Origin: Rhodospirillaceae bacterium
Lineage (GTDB): Bacteria; Pseudomonadota; Alphaproteobacteria; UBA8366; GCA-2717185
Direction: 5' to 3'
DNA: 8,425 bases
Assembly: GCA_028817685.1 (NCBI GenBank)
Contig: JAPPPC010000855.1
Coordinates: forward strand, 1-8,425
The position numbers were made by a program, and so were the translations under genes. The notes beneath the pieces were generated by a model, which worked only from the letters and a program-made list of their open reading frames with translations, did no database searches and was not told the origin of the DNA. Positions 6,630 through 8,425 of the stretch are shown here, piece after piece. Positions within the stretch are counted from its first letter, which is position 1; each line of letters begins with the position of its first letter.

Positions 6630-7686
6630 CCTGTTCGACGATTTCCTGACCGCGGGCCCAGATATCGGCTTTCCACTGACTGTCCTCACCATAGAAGGCC
6701 GCGCGTGTCTGCGCCTTGATCGCCTTGAAGTGCGGTGACGCTTCCGCCCCGCCTTTCGCGTAGAGCCAATTGTCGGCGCGGATCGCTTCGTGGACTTCTT
6801 CCAGCGGCAAAGTGCCGAACTCCAAGGTTATCGCGGTCTGTTCCGCGTCGGGGCAGGCGCGGCGGTAGCCGAAATCGATGGTCCCGCTGAGGCGCACCGA
6901 GGCGGAGTTGCCGACGGCGGCGCTCTTCACGTCCGGACCGTACCAGGCGATGGTGCGCTCATATTGCGGGTCGCCGGGGGCGCCGCGGCCGATAATCTCG
7001 CCATAGCCGCGCGGGCCTAGTCCCGTGTGGAAGTCGACCACTGCGATTCGTTCTGCCTGGGCAAGATGCTCGCGAGCGAACCCTTCGATTGTGCGACGTG
7101 ACCAGCTTGGCCCTGTGCCGCCATAGAACAGCCCGTCGGGGAAGGTGTATTGGCCGCGCGACGTGACCTGCTGGAAGGCCGGTAACCCTTCGCGCGCCTT
7201 GTAGGCTTCAATCGCCGCATCCGCCGTTTTACGGGCCGGCCCGTCCCATGCGTCCGGCACCAGGGCCGGATGAAGCTCGGCATAGCCCGGACTGTCCGGC
7301 GGTCCCGCCTCGAAATCGATGAAATTGCGATTGAGGTCGATATTGTCCTCGTTGACCCGACGCTGATGAGCGAAGCCGTGCGGGTTATTGGCGTGTACCA
7401 GAAGGAGAGCCGTTCCGGCGTCGAGCCGGCTTTCCCAGTTCTCGGTCAGGAAGCCGGTCTGGCAACCGGAGCCGCAAAACCCCTCGACACCGTGCGTGGC
7501 CGAACCAGCGACGACGATATTCCGGGCGTCTCTCGCGCCGAGCCAAACAATATCGGTACCGATTGCCTCGCCGTTCGGTCCGGTCAGCGGATGGTCGAAC
7601 TGCCACATCGGAACGTTGGCGCTCGCAGCCGCAGCGAGAAACTTACCGCGGGCTTCGGCATAGTCGGTGGAGAAGTACTTATCCAT
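6607..7686 (-). CDS. DUF2817 / M14-like zinc metallopeptidase family protein
   Basis: This 359-residue cytoplasmic-looking protein has no signal peptide or membrane segment. It matches the DUF2817 family, which resembles M14 zinc carboxypeptidases. Visible motifs are GSATHGVEGFCGSG (61-74), giving a zinc-type His65-x2-Glu68 pair; NNPHGFAHQRRVNEDNIDLN (100-119) followed by RNF; VDFHTGLGPRGYGE (217-230) with the third likely zinc ligand, His220; and ITLEFGT (286-292) with Glu289 in the position of the M14 catalytic Glu. All predicted active-site residues are therefore present. The substrate is not known from sequence; hydrolysis of a peptide or amide bond in a small substrate is the family-based guess. 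It lies 11 bp downstream of a gamma-glutamyltransferase-family gene, and its weak ribosome site (AGGG) overlaps that gene's stop codon, so the two are probably co-expressed and may act on related gamma-glutamyl or small peptide compounds. The ATG start fits the typical short N-terminus. Confidence 0.85.
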   Translation of the reverse strand: MDKYFSTDYAEARGKFLAAAASANVPMWQFDHPLTGPNGEAIGTDIVWLGARDARNIVVAGSATHGVEGFCGSGCQTGFLTENWESRLDAGTALLLVHANNPHGFAHQRRVNEDNIDLNRNFIDFEAGPPDSPGYAELHPALVPDAWDGPARKTADAAIEAYKAREGLPAFQQVTSRGQYTFPDGLFYGGTGPSWSRRTIEGFAREHLAQAERIAVVDFHTGLGPRGYGEIIGRGAPGDPQYERTIAWYGPDVKSAAVGNSASVRLSGTIDFGYRRACPDAEQTAITLEFGTLPLEEVHEAIRADNWLYAKGGAEASPHFKAIKAQTRAAFYGEDSQWKADIWARGQEIVEQALAGVSA

Positions 7687-7697
7687 ATTGAAGCGCC

Positions 7698-8425
7698 CTA
7701 TGCCGGTATCGCGGCGCCGTCACGCCGGCTGTCGGCGGCGCCCGCCAATGCACCGCTGTCCGGATCGCGCGCGACCGCCTGCATGCCGCCCGTTCGCCAG
7801 GAATAGTCCGGCAACAACGAGACGGCATGACCGCGGGCTGAAAGTTCGACGCAGACCGAATGCGGCACCCTTCTTTCCAGGTAAATCTGTCTGCCGTCCC
7901 AGAGGCGGGCCCGCGGCATCTCGATCGCCGCCTGAATGTCCAGACCGAAATCCACATGTCCGACCATCGCCTGGACCTGGGTCTGCAGGATGCCGTAACT
8001 GCCGGGCGTGCCAAGCGCCAGGACTGCTTTACCGTCGCGGGTCGAAATCGATGGCGCCAGGCACATGGCCATGCGCTGGCCCGGCTGCAAGGCGTTCGGC
8101 GAGTCCGGATTAAGGTCCGTCCAGTTCAGGAAATTGTTCAGGATCACCCCGGTGCCGGGAACCATCACACCGGACCCGTAGGCGGAGCCCAGGCTCTGCG
8201 TCAGGCAGATCATGTTGCCTTCCGCGTCGGCGATCGACATCGATGTCGTATTTTCCTTCGGCGCGTCGGCCGCGAAATCGGCGTCCCCGGTCCATTTCTC
8301 CGTCGGGCCTTCGACCGGAACGCCGTCGCCTGCGCGGGTCACATAGTCCGACATATCGGCGAGAAGCGCTTCGGTATCTTTCGGGCTGCATCGGTTGTGT
8401 TGGATGCGCAAACCAGCCGCAATAC
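7698..8425 (-). CDS. Gamma-glutamyltransferase family protein, C-terminal part (partial)
   Basis: The frame is open to the right edge and ends with TAG at 7698-7700, so only about 242 C-terminal residues are visible. They match the small (catalytic) subunit of gamma-glutamyltransferases, Ntn-hydrolases that cleave themselves in front of a Thr nucleophile and transfer or hydrolyse gamma-glutamyl groups, for example from glutathione. The nucleophile candidate is the first Thr of the TTSMSIAD segment (codon at 8247-8249); the family's usual TTH/TThxS is here TTS. Downstream are NMICLTQSLGSAYGSGVMVP, GTGVILNN, NALQPGQR, the substrate-binding loop LALGTPGSYG (usually GTPGG/GSPGGS), IEMPRARL and the typical end DSRRDGAA. 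The large subunit and any signal peptide lie beyond the window, so location (periplasm or cytoplasm) and the true start are unknown. A TTG at 8409-8411 is an internal codon, not a credible start. The DUF2817 gene follows in the same operon. Confidence 0.88.
   Translation of the reverse strand, partial: IAAGLRIQHNRCSPKDTEALLADMSDYVTRAGDGVPVEGPTEKWTGDADFAADAPKENTTSMSIADAEGNMICLTQSLGSAYGSGVMVPGTGVILNNFLNWTDLNPDSPNALQPGQRMAMCLAPSISTRDGKAVLALGTPGSYGILQTQVQAMVGHVDFGLDIQAAIEMPRARLWDGRQIYLERRVPHSVCVELSARGHAVSLLPDYSWRTGGMQAVARDPDSGALAGAADSRRDGAAIPA

Noticed and set aside
5199..6692. Minus-strand open frame of 497 codons opposite the adaptor gene
   Set aside because: It is low in recognisable domains, rich in His/Arg/Leu, and fully overlaps a clear HlyD-family gene with a strong ribosome site.
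8409..8411. TTG as the start of the gamma-glutamyltransferase-family gene
   Set aside because: The frame continues open to the window edge, and the visible part is only the C-terminal catalytic portion of the family, so the real start is beyond the window.

Overview
The window looks like a piece of a GC-rich alphaproteobacterial chromosome, probably a marine or soil Rhodospirillales-type organism. The taxonomic call is inference from base composition and from the style of the secretion genes and adhesin repeats; no rRNA or other marker gene is present. It carries five protein-coding genes: three complete and two running off the window ends. I see no tRNA, rRNA, CRISPR array or insertion sequence.

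Left part (1-1334): the minus strand carries the N-terminal 357 codons of a large repetitive surface or secreted protein. It has no signal peptide, then an acidic Asp-rich linker, then the first of a series of 112-residue Ig/cadherin-like repeats of the kind found in giant type I secretion substrates. A 262-bp AT-rich divergent intergenic region separates it from the next operon.

Middle (1335-6599): a tightly packed plus-strand operon encodes a type I secretion apparatus: two different ABC exporter subunits in tandem (genes overlapping by 4 bp), then an HlyD-family periplasmic adaptor 10 bp downstream. The outer-membrane TolC-type partner is not in the window. The adjacent repeat protein is the obvious candidate cargo. 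The two ABC subunits are strikingly non-canonical. The first has lost the Walker A lysine, the A-loop aromatic, a normal signature motif and the H-loop histidine. The second keeps Walker A but has an altered signature motif and also lacks the H-loop histidine. They are best read as an asymmetric heterodimer. The second also has a C39-like N-terminal domain without a protease active site.

Right part (6607-8425): a convergent minus-strand pair, unrelated to secretion as far as can be seen. It consists of a gamma-glutamyltransferase-family gene (C-terminal part only) followed 11 bp later by a DUF2817 / M14-like metallopeptidase gene, plausibly a small peptide-processing operon. A strong hairpin with a GAAA loop lies at the convergent junction between the secretion operon and this pair.
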